64,000 nucleotides of DNA from Curtobacterium sp. MCPF17_002 (GCF_003234115.2 NZ_CP126251.1:2170001-2234000), one strand, 5' to 3'; counted from the stretch's first letter, positions 53,001 to 60,496 are shown. Made by a program: numbers and translations. The notes: generated by a model from the letters alone, not told the origin.

Positions 53001-55956
53001 CGTTCTGCAGGACGCGGACGGTCACGGAGCCACCGGGCCGGATCGTGACGTGGTCGGCTTCGGCCACCGGGTTCGACGCCTGCTCGGCGCGCGGCGCGAT
53101 CCCGACGCGGACGGTGCCGGTCGCGCGGGCGCCCAGTGCGTCGACGACGGTGTACGTGAACTCGTCGGTGCCGGCCGAGTAGTCGCCGGCCTCGTACGTC
53201 AGCGAGTCGGAGGCGACGTCGCTCACCGAACCCTTGTCGGGGTTCGAGGCGACGCCGACCAGCTGCACGGAGTCACCGTCGGGGTCGATGCCGTTCAGCG
53301 GGATCGACACCCGGACGGACTGCCCCGCGACGACCCGCGCCGTGACGGTCTGCGGGACGGGCGGGTTGTTCGTGGCGGCGTCCTGCTCGCGGACGGAGAT
53401 CGACACGGTGGCGTCGGCGTACTGCCCGTCCGGCCCGGCGACGCGGTAGACGGCGGTGTAGTTGCCCGGGGTGGTCGGCGCGAGGTACCGGAGGTGGTCA
53501 CCCGAGGCGAAGAGCAGGCCGCCGTCGCCGGGGACGTTCTGGACGAGGTCCGGCTGCAGGGTGAGCGGTTCGCCCTCGGGCTGCGTGTCGTTGTCGAGCA
53601 CGTCGATGTTCGCGACGTCGCCGACGCGGACGGTGGCCGTGTCCGGCTGCGCGACGGGCGGCTGGATCCGGTCGGGCTTCGGGATCTCGACGACCGTGAC
53701 CGTTCCGGTGGCGGACGCGAGGCCGTTCGTCTCGGTGTACCCGAACGAGACGGGCCCGTCGAGCGGCGCGGTGAGCGTCACCCGGACGGTGTGCTGGTCG
53801 AGGATGCTCGCCTGCACGCCGGAGCCGCGGTCGGGTCCGTCGAGCGCCGTCACGAGGAGGACGCCGCCAGCCGGGTCGATGTCGGTCGCCGTGACGTCGG
53901 TGTCCTTGGTGGACAGGGTGTTGACGAAGACGGTCTTCGGCGTGGTGATCGGCGCACTGGAGGCGTCCGGCGGAGCGAGGATCGTGATGCGGACGATGCC
54001 GCTCGAGGTCTTGGTGCCGTCGGTGACGGTGTACTCGAGCTGGTGGTCGCCCGCGCTCGCCCCCTGCACGCGGAAGGTGCCGGCGTCGTAGCTCGGGGTC
54101 ACGGTCAGTCCCGCCGCCGACGAGACGCTGGTGAGCGTGACGGTGCCGTTGCCGCCACGGACGTGGTCGAGCGGGTCGACCGTGAAGGCCTTCCCCGCGT
54201 AGCCCTGCACGGGGAACGGGTCGGCGTAGAGCGGGACGCTGCCCTGCTTCGCGACGTGCACCGTGACCGAGCCACGCCCGTCGGCACGGCCGTCGCTGAC
54301 GACGAGCTGCACCGCGCGGTCGCCGGTCTTCCCGCTCGCGTTCCGGAAGTCGAGCAGCCCGTCCGGCGTCGTCGACACGCGGTCGCCGTCCGCTCCGCTC
54401 GCCGACTTCAGGTAGACCGGGTCCCCGTCGGGGTCGACCCAGTCGCCGAGCACGTTCGCCACCACGTGGCCGTTCTGCACCACGTCGGCGGAGGTGTCGC
54501 GCACCTGCCGTGGTGGGTCGTTCGCCGAGTCTGGCCGGACGGTCACCCGGACCGTCGCGGTGTCGGATCCCCCGTTGCCGTCGGTGATCGTGTACGGGAA
54601 CGAGACCGTGCCCGTCGCGCCGCCCGACAACGTGATCTGCAGGCGCTGGCCGTCGCCGACGATCGCGACGTCGCCGACGGCGTCGTCGACCTTCCCGACC
54701 TCGCTGATGACGATCGGGTCCCCGTTGGGGTCGTAGTCGTTGAGCAGGACCGGGAGGCTCGTGGTGCGTCCCGGACGAGCGCCCAGGTCGTCGTCGACCG
54801 CGACCGGCGGCTTCTGGTCCTTGTCGACCTCCGGGTCGTCGTCGGACACCTGCTCCTGCTGCTGGTCGTCGTCCTTCTTGATGAGGTCGGCCCAGTTGTC
54901 GATGACCTGGCCGCTGCGGTCGATCGCCCAGGAGCGCCCGCTCTGCGGGTCGTTCGCGACGACGGTCTCCCCGTTGTGCAGGATCTGCAGCTCGCCCGTA
55001 CCGGCGGTGTCCGCGAGCCGCTGCAGTCCGTTGCCCTTGCAGGTGTCCACGGCCTGGCCGCCGGCCCAGGCCGCGTACGTGCACGATCCGACGACGGCCG
55101 GCCGTGCAGCGCGACCGGAGACCTGGAGCGCGGTGGTGTCGACTGCGCCGGACGCCGAGACGCGGACGAGTCCGGCCGTGCCGGCGACGGTCACGTCGGA
55201 CGCGTCGTCCGCCGATCGCTGGAGGGACGGCGAGGTCCCGACGCGGTCGCCGAGGTCGACGGTGTCGCCGTCGACCGAGATCTCCCCCGAGCTCCGGTCG
55301 AGCACGGCGACGTGGTCGCCGAACGACGCCACCTGGAAGTCGTCCGCCCGGTCCATCTTCACGGTCCACCGCGCGTCGACCGTCAGGGTGGTGCCGACGT
55401 CGACGAGCGACGCGGTGCCGGTCTTCGGCGAGTACACGGCGACGTGGTCGTCCGAGGCGTCGAAGACCGCGTCGGCGCCGAGCGTCAGGTCCGCCTTCGT
55501 CGAGGCGTCGAACTCGCCGAGGTCCTTCGCCGGGGTCGCCCACAGCTCGCCCGTGTCGGCGTTGCCGATGATCGCGGTCGAACCGGCGAAGAAGACCTGG
55601 GGCGAACCCGCCGGCAGGGTCACCGGGTCGGCGACGGTGGCGTCGGCGACGTCGACCTTCGCCACGGTCCCCTTGGTCTCGTCGACGCTGTAGACCATCG
55701 ATCCGCGCTGCAGCACGGACAAGCTGTCGCTCGCGGTCTCGACCGCCGTGTTGAGCTGGAGGACGCCGGTGTTCGCGCGGCCGACGGCACCGTACTCGGC
55801 CGACGGCACCCACACCGTGCCGTCGCCGAGGTCGACGCGCTGCGTGTGGTAGCCGGTGGAGGCGACCGCCGCGGTGGCGACGACCGCACCGACGAGGACC
55901 GAGGCCCCCACCGTGACCGCTGCGGACCGGTGCTTCGCCAGGAACGCCCGGATCAC
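50086..55956 (-). CDS. giant extracellular protein: propeller-like head, 11 Ig-like repeats, FN3 tail
   Basis: 1956 residues. A single N-terminal membrane helix (about 10-33, SAAVTVGASVLVGAVVATAA) acts as signal anchor. Residues 40-365 show repeated short strands like a beta-propeller, followed by an acidic DDDQQQEQVSDDD linker. Residues 385-1460 hold 11 Ig/cadherin-like repeats, several with Ca-binding-type DPDGD or NDxDPxG motifs. Residues 1465-1850 hold FN3-like domains (YRIEGTNG, YRFSVVATNAVG) and the end is a Pro/Glu/Ser tail. Start at GTG 55956, where GTGA overlaps the kinase stop; the frame opens eight codons earlier. It is likely a surface fibre or receptor working with the kinase. 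Confidence 0.85.
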   Translation of the reverse strand: MIRAFLAKHRSAAVTVGASVLVGAVVATAAVASTGYHTQRVDLGDGTVWVPSAEYGAVGRANTGVLQLNTAVETASDSLSVLQRGSMVYSVDETKGTVAKVDVADATVADPVTLPAGSPQVFFAGSTAIIGNADTGELWATPAKDLGEFDASTKADLTLGADAVFDASDDHVAVYSPKTGTASLVDVGTTLTVDARWTVKMDRADDFQVASFGDHVAVLDRSSGEISVDGDTVDLGDRVGTSPSLQRSADDASDVTVAGTAGLVRVSASGAVDTTALQVSGRAARPAVVGSCTYAAWAGGQAVDTCKGNGLQRLADTAGTGELQILHNGETVVANDPQSGRSWAIDRSGQVIDNWADLIKKDDDQQQEQVSDDDPEVDKDQKPPVAVDDDLGARPGRTTSLPVLLNDYDPNGDPIVISEVGKVDDAVGDVAIVGDGQRLQITLSGGATGTVSFPYTITDGNGGSDTATVRVTVRPDSANDPPRQVRDTSADVVQNGHVVANVLGDWVDPDGDPVYLKSASGADGDRVSTTPDGLLDFRNASGKTGDRAVQLVVSDGRADGRGSVTVHVAKQGSVPLYADPFPVQGYAGKAFTVDPLDHVRGGNGTVTLTSVSSAAGLTVTPSYDAGTFRVQGASAGDHQLEYTVTDGTKTSSGIVRITILAPPDASSAPITTPKTVFVNTLSTKDTDVTATDIDPAGGVLLVTALDGPDRGSGVQASILDQHTVRVTLTAPLDGPVSFGYTETNGLASATGTVTVVEIPKPDRIQPPVAQPDTATVRVGDVANIDVLDNDTQPEGEPLTLQPDLVQNVPGDGGLLFASGDHLRYLAPTTPGNYTAVYRVAGPDGQYADATVSISVREQDAATNNPPVPQTVTARVVAGQSVRVSIPLNGIDPDGDSVQLVGVASNPDKGSVSDVASDSLTYEAGDYSAGTDEFTYTVVDALGARATGTVRVGIAPRAEQASNPVAEADHVTIRPGGSVTVRVLQNDSDPEGGQLTVTKAEPTAQDVTAKVLQKQQIRVTPPKSAKSGDYAVLYTVANENGGASTAFLTVTVDEDAQPLRPEVDDTTLDLQDIMHRQSVTVDVLDNVFFAEGTAADLRVGVVDGYGDTARATDDQRIAVRLTDESQVIPFSVARADHPDIVSYGFIHVPGFDDALPQVNRTAGAISVKSEATVHIPLSKYVVTANGQTAKVTDDGTVKATHANGQDLVVDASTLQFTSSKLYYGNASISFEVTDGSNANGGKGRVATLVLPIKVTPRSNQPPAFTGSAVDMQPGESRTIDLTKLTDYPYPKDLPELRYSVVSRPSDGTTATISGQELTVKVSDTAKKNTTATIGIGVADDANAGRSGSIAVDVVASTRPLVQPGADKSVTKRGATTTIDVLQNDQPTNPFPEQRLRVVNIRGLSGGLPGGVTVTPSADRSRLQVSVSDNAKPVDTHLQYQVADATDDPDRYVWGDVTISVQDVPDAPGAPSRTGSYEGGQATLTWATPQANNSPITGYRIEGTNGVSKDCGTATVCTITGLDPKASYRFSVVATNAVGDSKASAESSPVSADFVPAPPKGITVSPSTSTPNQLDVDWDKVDAPNNGTAVNNYVVTIEGPGLSATRSTGTATSASFTGAQSAAQYKVTISPRNAADRNGTVVQWNTASATGSAVGVPSKPANVSANVGNNDDGTGRSVVTVTWGAADAAGGPSTSYGVFQSGSVDCNNPSGGSLGSSSPTTVTGVGGGKRTFAVTVSNGYFCNVQYAETTAYQRPDGTDDPSVSLTSNSTSRPNAVVTAPRTQVDHYQLETGGSTVTLQPGQSWSGVPGDGARNVPVTVTLRACGGPGSSFCTQDGQSKLVRAAALDATASVVAAKQGSAISVSGPSGAGVSVQYTARWYGSDDGSGISVPQTWDSSEDPPNPPLLSGSVRVQATVTLSLGNGATLTTTGDLSDAVAVTPAPEPDPEPSQPSDPSPSE

Positions 55957-57365
55957 CCGGTGCTCCCGATCGTCGCGCACTTCTGGGCGCTGGCGACCCC
56001 GGTCTTGCCGTCACGGTTCACGGCGACGGCGATGCACTCCTCGTCGCCCTTCTTGCCGGAGACGACGAAGCTCGTTCCCGTCTGCTGGCTCGCGGCGCCG
56101 TTGGACGAGATCACGTAGGTGTCGCCGTTCCCGAGGCCCGGGTCGGCCCAGGTGAAGGTCACCGAGGCCGGGGTGGTCTCCGCGCGGACGTCTGACACCA
56201 CGGGGATCGCCCCCGCGCCGAGACGCCCGACGACCACCACCGTGGCGATGGCGAGGGCCGCGACGACGACGACCGTCAGCGAGGTCGCCCAGACGAGCGT
56301 CGATCGCGACCGACGACGAGCGCGTGTGACCGAGCCCGTGCGGTGGACGGTCCCGACGCTCTGCGAGGCCGCAGCGGACGAACCGCCCACCACGGCCTTC
56401 CGGGTGCGACGGCGTGCGCCGACCCGGGACGGCGGCTGGAGCTCGCGGATCATGGTGCGGTCGCCGTCCGGGGTCGGTGTGGCCACCGCCCAGGCCTCGA
56501 CGGCGACGTCCGCAGCGGTCTGCGGGATGCCGAGCTCGGCCTCGACCTGCTGCAACCCGCGCACGAGCCCCATCACGGTCGACGGGCGTCCGGCGACCTT
56601 GCGGGACATGGCCGCGGCGAGCAGGCGTTCGAGGGACGGCGGCACGTCGGTCCGGCCGGTCGGCTTCACGCCGCCCTTGTCGATGCGCCCCATCAGGTCG
56701 GCCGCGCCGTTCTTGCCGCCGCGGACCTCGAACGGGCTCCGTCCGGCGAGCAGGGAGTAGACGGTCGCTGCGAGCGAGTAGACCTCGGACTGGATGGTGC
56801 CGCGGGACTCGTCGATGAGGACCTCGGGTGCCGACCACGGGATCGACATGCCGATGGGTTCGTCCGGGTCGGCCTCGCCGATCGTGGCCGCGATGCCGAA
56901 GTCGGAGAGCACCGGGTTGCCGTACGCCGTCAGCAGGATGTTGGACGGCTTGATGTCGCGGTGGAGGACGCCTTCGCGGTGTGCCGTCTCGAGCGCGGAC
57001 CCGATGCGGATGCCGATCGAGAGGACTTCCGACACCGGGATCGGTTCGCGCCGGTACCGCTCGCTGAGCGACGAGGAGCAGAGCTCCATCACGAGGTAGG
57101 GGCGCCCGTCGGAGGCCACGCTCGCCTGGAAGACGGTGAGGATGGACGGGTGCGTGCTGAGGCGCGCCATGAGGTTGGCCTCGGCCTGGAACATCTGCCG
57201 GACGCGGTCGTCGACGACCTCGTCGAGCAGGACCTTCACGGCGACCTGGCGGCGCGGCATGTCCTGCTCGTAGAGGAAGACGTCGGCGAAGCCACCAGAA
57301 CCGAGGACGTGCACGGGGCTGAACCCGCCGATCACGGGCGGGCTGGACGGCAGGCGTCGCGCCAT
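55953..57365 (-). CDS. receptor-like Ser/Thr protein kinase with extracellular FN3-like domain
   Basis: 470 residues. Gly-rich loop LGSGGFADVF (21-30), VAVKVL Lys44, HRDIKPSNILL Asp137, DFGIA 155-159. The activation segment reads DEPIGMSIPWSAPE, without the paired threonines usual in Hanks-type kinases. A cytoplasmic linker contains GDRTMIRELQ. One membrane helix (355-380) is followed by an 85-residue extracellular FN3-like domain with two cysteines (about 444 and 463) that could form a disulfide. ATG with GGGGAGGAGGG upstream. The stop overlaps the giant gene start, suggesting that kinase and surface protein act together. Confidence 0.9.
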   Translation of the reverse strand: MARRLPSSPPVIGGFSPVHVLGSGGFADVFLYEQDMPRRQVAVKVLLDEVVDDRVRQMFQAEANLMARLSTHPSILTVFQASVASDGRPYLVMELCSSSLSERYRREPIPVSEVLSIGIRIGSALETAHREGVLHRDIKPSNILLTAYGNPVLSDFGIAATIGEADPDEPIGMSIPWSAPEVLIDESRGTIQSEVYSLAATVYSLLAGRSPFEVRGGKNGAADLMGRIDKGGVKPTGRTDVPPSLERLLAAAMSRKVAGRPSTVMGLVRGLQQVEAELGIPQTAADVAVEAWAVATPTPDGDRTMIRELQPPSRVGARRRTRKAVVGGSSAAASQSVGTVHRTGSVTRARRRSRSTLVWATSLTVVVVAALAIATVVVVGRLGAGAIPVVSDVRAETTPASVTFTWADPGLGNGDTYVISSNGAASQQTGTSFVVSGKKGDEECIAVAVNRDGKTGVASAQKCATIGSTG

Positions 57366-57415
57366 CGTGCCCTCCTCCCCGGCCGAGCGGCCAGCTCTCT
57401 CGTCACGGCCATGCC

Positions 57416-57446
57416 ATTGTACGAACCGTGGGTGACCGACGTTCCG
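57416..57446 (-). promoter_or_regulatory. candidate promoter of the kinase operon
   Basis: TACAAT at 57421-57416 is a near-consensus -10 box in the 130-base gap before the kinase. No good sigma-70 -35 is present. GGAAC at 57446-57442, 17 bases before CGTAC, matches the shape of ECF-sigma promoters instead. Confidence 0.4.
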
Positions 57447-57475
57447 CACACCGATGCGCACGGATGCCCATCGCT

Positions 57476-57490
57476 CCCCCAGTTCGGGGG
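57476..57490 (-). terminator. short hairpin after the PP2C gene
   Basis: CCCCC-AGTTC-GGGGG directly after the PP2C stop. A five-base stem only, so termination would be partial. Confidence 0.35.
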
Positions 57491-57495
57491 GTCAC

Positions 57496-58317
57496 TCAGT
57501 GGCGCGGGAGCGTGTCCTCGACGTCGCCGTCGACGGGTGCGGCGTCGACCTGCAGCACGACCACCGTCACGTTGTCGCGTCCGCCCGCGACGACCGCGTC
57601 GCCGACGAGTCGCTCGGCGAGCTCCTGCGCGCCCGGCACCCGCGCGGCGATCCGACCGATGCCGACGTCGCCGAGTTCCTTCGTGAGACCGTCGGAGCAG
57701 ACGATGTAGCGGTCCCCCGCCCGGAGCGGGAGGGTCCACCAGTCGGGCTCCGGCGGTTCGCCGAACCCGACGGCGCGGGTGATCACGTTGCTGTCCGGGT
57801 GGCGCTCGGCGTCCTCTGCACGGAGGAGCCCGGCGTCGACCATCTCCTGGACGACCGAGTGGTCCACCGTGACGCGACGCAGCACGCCGCCCTCGATGCG
57901 GTAGGTGCGCGAGTCCCCGACGTTGAAGACGAGCGCCGCCGGCTGGCCGTGCGCCGCGACGAGGGCGATCCCGGTCACCGTCGTGCCCGCGCCGATCGCG
58001 TTGCCCCCGGCGGCCCGCTCGATGTCCGCGGTGGCCAGCAGGAGCGCACGCTGGATCGACTGCCGCGTCGTGAAGGCGCTCTCGGTGGCCTGCTCGAGCC
58101 GGCGGACGACTGCGTCGCTCGCGCGGTCACCCGCGAGGTGCCCGCCCATGCCGTCGGCGACGACGAAGAACGGCGCACCGATGATGTAGCTGTCCTCGTT
58201 GTGGTCACGCCGACGACCGATGTCGGTCGCCGCCCCCCAGGTGAGCGTCAGGGTGGCGCCGTCGGCACCGGGGACGTCGATGGCGTGCGCAGTCGCTGCT
58301 CGGCCGAGTTCGGTCAC
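57496..58317 (-). CDS. PP2C-type Ser/Thr protein phosphatase
   Basis: 273 residues, soluble. The metal-binding and catalytic motifs are complete: RRDHNEDSY, VADGMGGHLAGD, GTTVTGIAL, FNVGDSRTYRI, CSDGLTKEL and GGRDNVTVVVLQ. It probably reverses phosphorylation by the neighbouring kinase. The C-terminus GDVEDTLPRH carries an acidic-Thr motif like those in the adjacent FHA protein. GTG start three bases after the FHA stop. Confidence 0.93.
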   Translation of the reverse strand: MTELGRAATAHAIDVPGADGATLTLTWGAATDIGRRRDHNEDSYIIGAPFFVVADGMGGHLAGDRASDAVVRRLEQATESAFTTRQSIQRALLLATADIERAAGGNAIGAGTTVTGIALVAAHGQPAALVFNVGDSRTYRIEGGVLRRVTVDHSVVQEMVDAGLLRAEDAERHPDSNVITRAVGFGEPPEPDWWTLPLRAGDRYIVCSDGLTKELGDVGIGRIAARVPGAQELAERLVGDAVVAGGRDNVTVVVLQVDAAPVDGDVEDTLPRH

Positions 58318-58320
58318 GTT

Positions 58321-59037
58321 TCAGGATCGCTCTCTGGGGGTTCGGGGCGGACCAGCTGGTGGATCGGAGGGCCACGCGGGAAGCGGAGGGAGGTCGTCCG
58401 CCGACGGTGCGACCCGCAGGTGCGGCGAGAGGACCTCGATCACGTTGCCGTCACCGATCTCGACAACCGTACCCGTCAGCACGACGTTCGACGCACCTGC
58501 GGGCATCCGGAACGGTGCCGCGCCCGCCGGACGCACCACGGTGCCGTTGGTCGATCGGAGGTCGTCGACGACGGCGGCTTCGCCCTCGGCGTGCACCAGC
58601 ACGTGCGATGAGGACACCTGGCCACTCGCCGACGGCACGGTCACGAGTTCGGGAACCGGCCCCCGCACCATCCGTGGCAGCGCCGGCCGCCGCCCGATGA
58701 TGACGGGGTGGTCGAGTCGGAGCACCCGGTCACCGATGCGGATGGACGGCACCCTGGTCGTCACCCCGATCGGCGCGGTCGGGTCGGTCGGGTCGGTCGG
58801 GTCGGACTGGAGGCGCGGTGCGGCTCCGTCAGGACCCGCACCCTCGGCACGGGGCGGCCTGGGCACCCGCACGACGGTGTCCTCGGTCGCGGACGTGTCG
58901 GGCCGGGCCTGTGGACGGATCACTGTGTCACCGAGCGCATCGTCCATGCGATCGCCCGAGAGCGGCGCGCGCGGTCGACGGACGACGGTGTCGTCGATGT
59001 CGTCGTCGCGCACTCGAGCCCTCCAAGCGTGGTCCAC
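58321..59037 (-). CDS. FHA domain protein with three repeated DTVVR motifs
   Basis: 238 residues. Three near-identical threonine motifs precede the FHA domain: DDTVVR (Thr17), GDTVIR (Thr38) and EDTVVR (Thr54). The domain itself (about residues 105-215) has VIIGRRP, SSSHVLVH, DLRSTNGTVV. Acidic-T-x-V/I-R resembles the N-terminal phosphothreonine motif of GarA/OdhI. The protein may therefore be phosphorylated by the nearby kinase and bind itself or partners through FHA. DPTDPTDPT is a short additional repeat. First gene of the cluster, three bases before PP2C. Confidence 0.88.
   Translation of the reverse strand: MDHAWRARVRDDDIDDTVVRRPRAPLSGDRMDDALGDTVIRPQARPDTSATEDTVVRVPRPPRAEGAGPDGAAPRLQSDPTDPTDPTAPIGVTTRVPSIRIGDRVLRLDHPVIIGRRPALPRMVRGPVPELVTVPSASGQVSSSHVLVHAEGEAAVVDDLRSTNGTVVRPAGAAPFRMPAGASNVVLTGTVVEIGDGNVIEVLSPHLRVAPSADDLPPLPAWPSDPPAGPPRTPRERS
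58807..58817 (+). repeat. dispersed motif, 11-base core copy (coding)
   Basis: CTGGAGGCGCG inside the FHA gene, where it encodes PRLQ on the minus strand. Confidence 0.4.
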
Positions 59038-59067
59038 ACCACCGTAGACGATCCTGTCCGCCGCTCG

Positions 59068-59625
59068 TCATCGACGCTCCCACGAGGGTGCACTGCCGGC
59101 CCGCACCGACCGCAGCACGAGGCCGGCGAGCGGATCGTCCCCCCGGGTCTCGAGCGCGTACTGCGCCCGGGTCTGCGCGCGCGCCACCGACCCGAGCGCC
59201 CACGAGCACCACGACGCCATCGCCAGCGCCCCGGCCGCCCCGGTGGCGGTGTCGGCGGGCAGGTCCTCGGCACGCCACCACTGCCAGGCCTCGGCGCACC
59301 GGTCTCCCGCGACCCGCACGCGGTCCCGGTCGGGCTCCGGCCCGAAGCCGCGCAACGCCGGCGGCGTCGGGTCGTGGAACGGGTCGAAGGCCGCGACGGT
59401 CCGGGCGTCGGGTTCGTCACGGGCGGCGACGAACGCGAGCAGCGCGAACCGCGGCGCGAGCGCACCACAGGCGGTGAGCACGGCGATCCCGGCGGTCCGC
59501 GGCAGCGGACCCGTTCCGTCCGCGACGAGTGCGGCGCACGCCGCGGGGAGGGTGACGGCAGCCGCGATCTCGCGCGGGTACCGGACTGCGGCTTCGGGGT
59601 GGACTCGTGTCGTCACGGGGATCAT
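59068..59625 (-). CDS. DUF4192-like protein, short form
   Basis: 185 residues from MIPVTTRV; two ATGs upstream (59634 and 59676) are alternatives. AEAWQWWRAEDLPAD and GALAMASWCSWALGSVARAQTRAQYAL match the C-terminal half of DUF4192 proteins. The longer N-terminal half usual in the family is missing, so this is a short variant or a truncated remnant that is still open. Function unknown. 30 bases upstream of the FHA gene, same strand. Confidence 0.6.
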   Translation of the reverse strand: MIPVTTRVHPEAAVRYPREIAAAVTLPAACAALVADGTGPLPRTAGIAVLTACGALAPRFALLAFVAARDEPDARTVAAFDPFHDPTPPALRGFGPEPDRDRVRVAGDRCAEAWQWWRAEDLPADTATGAAGALAMASWCSWALGSVARAQTRAQYALETRGDDPLAGLVLRSVRAGSAPSWERR

Positions 59626-59646
59626 GCACGCCATCGAAACGCACCA

Positions 59647-59659
59647 CGCGCCTCCAGGC
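59647..59659 (-). repeat. dispersed 13-base motif, copy 5
   Basis: CGCGCCTCCAGGC on the plus strand, in the 103-base gap between yaaA and the DUF4192-like gene. Confidence 0.6.
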
Positions 59660-59698
59660 CCGCACCCACCGGCCATCTGTGGAACGTACGAACCCCAC

Positions 59699-59726
59699 CC
59701 GCCCCTGTGGAGGACGAGTGGGGCGG
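59699..59726 (-). terminator. possible yaaA terminator
   Basis: CCGCCCC / GGGGCGG with a 14-base loop directly after the yaaA stop. Seven base pairs, no U-tract. Confidence 0.45.
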
Positions 59727-59728
59727 TG

Positions 59729-60496
59729 CTACCGGACGGCGACCGGTTCGAGACTCTCCGCGACGAGGTCCCAACCGCCGCCGTGCTCCTCGAACACGAC
59801 GCCGTGCGACGACGCCCACTCGAGGAGCCCCGCCATGGTCGACACCTGTGCCCCGGTGCGCGCGAGCAGCGCGACCAGGCGCCCCTTCGCGGTCTTGTTC
59901 CAGTGGTTGAGCGCCTTCCGACGGCCGGAACCGTCGACGCTCACGACCCGAGGGACGATCGCCGCGGGCACCGGGCCCAGCTGTCGGTAGCCCTCTGAGC
60001 GGAGGTCGAGCACGAGACGGCCAGCGGTCCGCCCCGCGAGGACACGCGACGACGGCTCGGGCCAGTGCGCGGCGAGCCGGATCGCACCGAGCCGGGAGTC
60101 GTGCGACAGCCGGTACGCGGGGACGGGATCGCCGCCACCGATCGGGCCGAACATCGCGGACTGCACCACGACGTGTCCGAACCACCACGCGCGGGTCGCC
60201 GGGTCGGCCTCGCGCGCACCGAGCGGGTCGTAGAGCACGCCGGTGTAGCGGTCGATCGCCGGCATCGTGCCCGACGTGTCGAGGACGAGGTTGCGGAACC
60301 GCTCCTCGATCGACTTCGGTCCGAGTTTCAACGCCGTCCTGGCCGAGGACTCCTCGGAACTGACGGAGCGGGCCGCGGTGATCACCGCGGCCCGCTCTGC
60401 AGCCAGTTCCGGGAACGACAGCGCACGCAGGTCGAGCGTGCGCTCCGTGTCCCCGCCCTCCCGCTTCGTCTCCGAAGGCGGGAGGAGGACGGTCAG
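59729..60496 (-). CDS. yaaA: YaaA family peroxide stress protein, apparent CTG start
   Basis: 255 residues from CTG 60496. The conserved N-terminus VLLPPSETKREGG is present, but no ATG, GTG or TTG precedes it in frame. The first conventional start is GTG 60385, which would delete the signature. A second CTG at 60505 overlaps the atpC TGA as CTGA, like the many GTGA overlaps here. Other signatures: RYTGVLYD near residue 84, and LNHWNKTAKGRL. YaaA lowers free iron under peroxide stress in E. coli and binds DNA. It lies directly behind the ATP synthase operon. Confidence 0.82.
   Translation of the reverse strand: MTVLLPPSETKREGGDTERTLDLRALSFPELAAERAAVITAARSVSSEESSARTALKLGPKSIEERFRNLVLDTSGTMPAIDRYTGVLYDPLGAREADPATRAWWFGHVVVQSAMFGPIGGGDPVPAYRLSHDSRLGAIRLAAHWPEPSSRVLAGRTAGRLVLDLRSEGYRQLGPVPAAIVPRVVSVDGSGRRKALNHWNKTAKGRLVALLARTGAQVSTMAGLLEWASSHGVVFEEHGGGWDLVAESLEPVAVR

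Noticed and set aside
50605-56118. Plus-strand open frame of 1837 codons opposite the giant Ig-like gene
   Set aside because: It is the complement of a high-GC gene. Its translation is Arg/Val/Asp-rich without any domain, and the minus-strand product has clear repeats and motifs.
42381-59037. Type VII secretion locus
   Set aside because: No WXG100 protein, intact FtsK/EccC ATPase, EccD or mycosin gene is present in the window.
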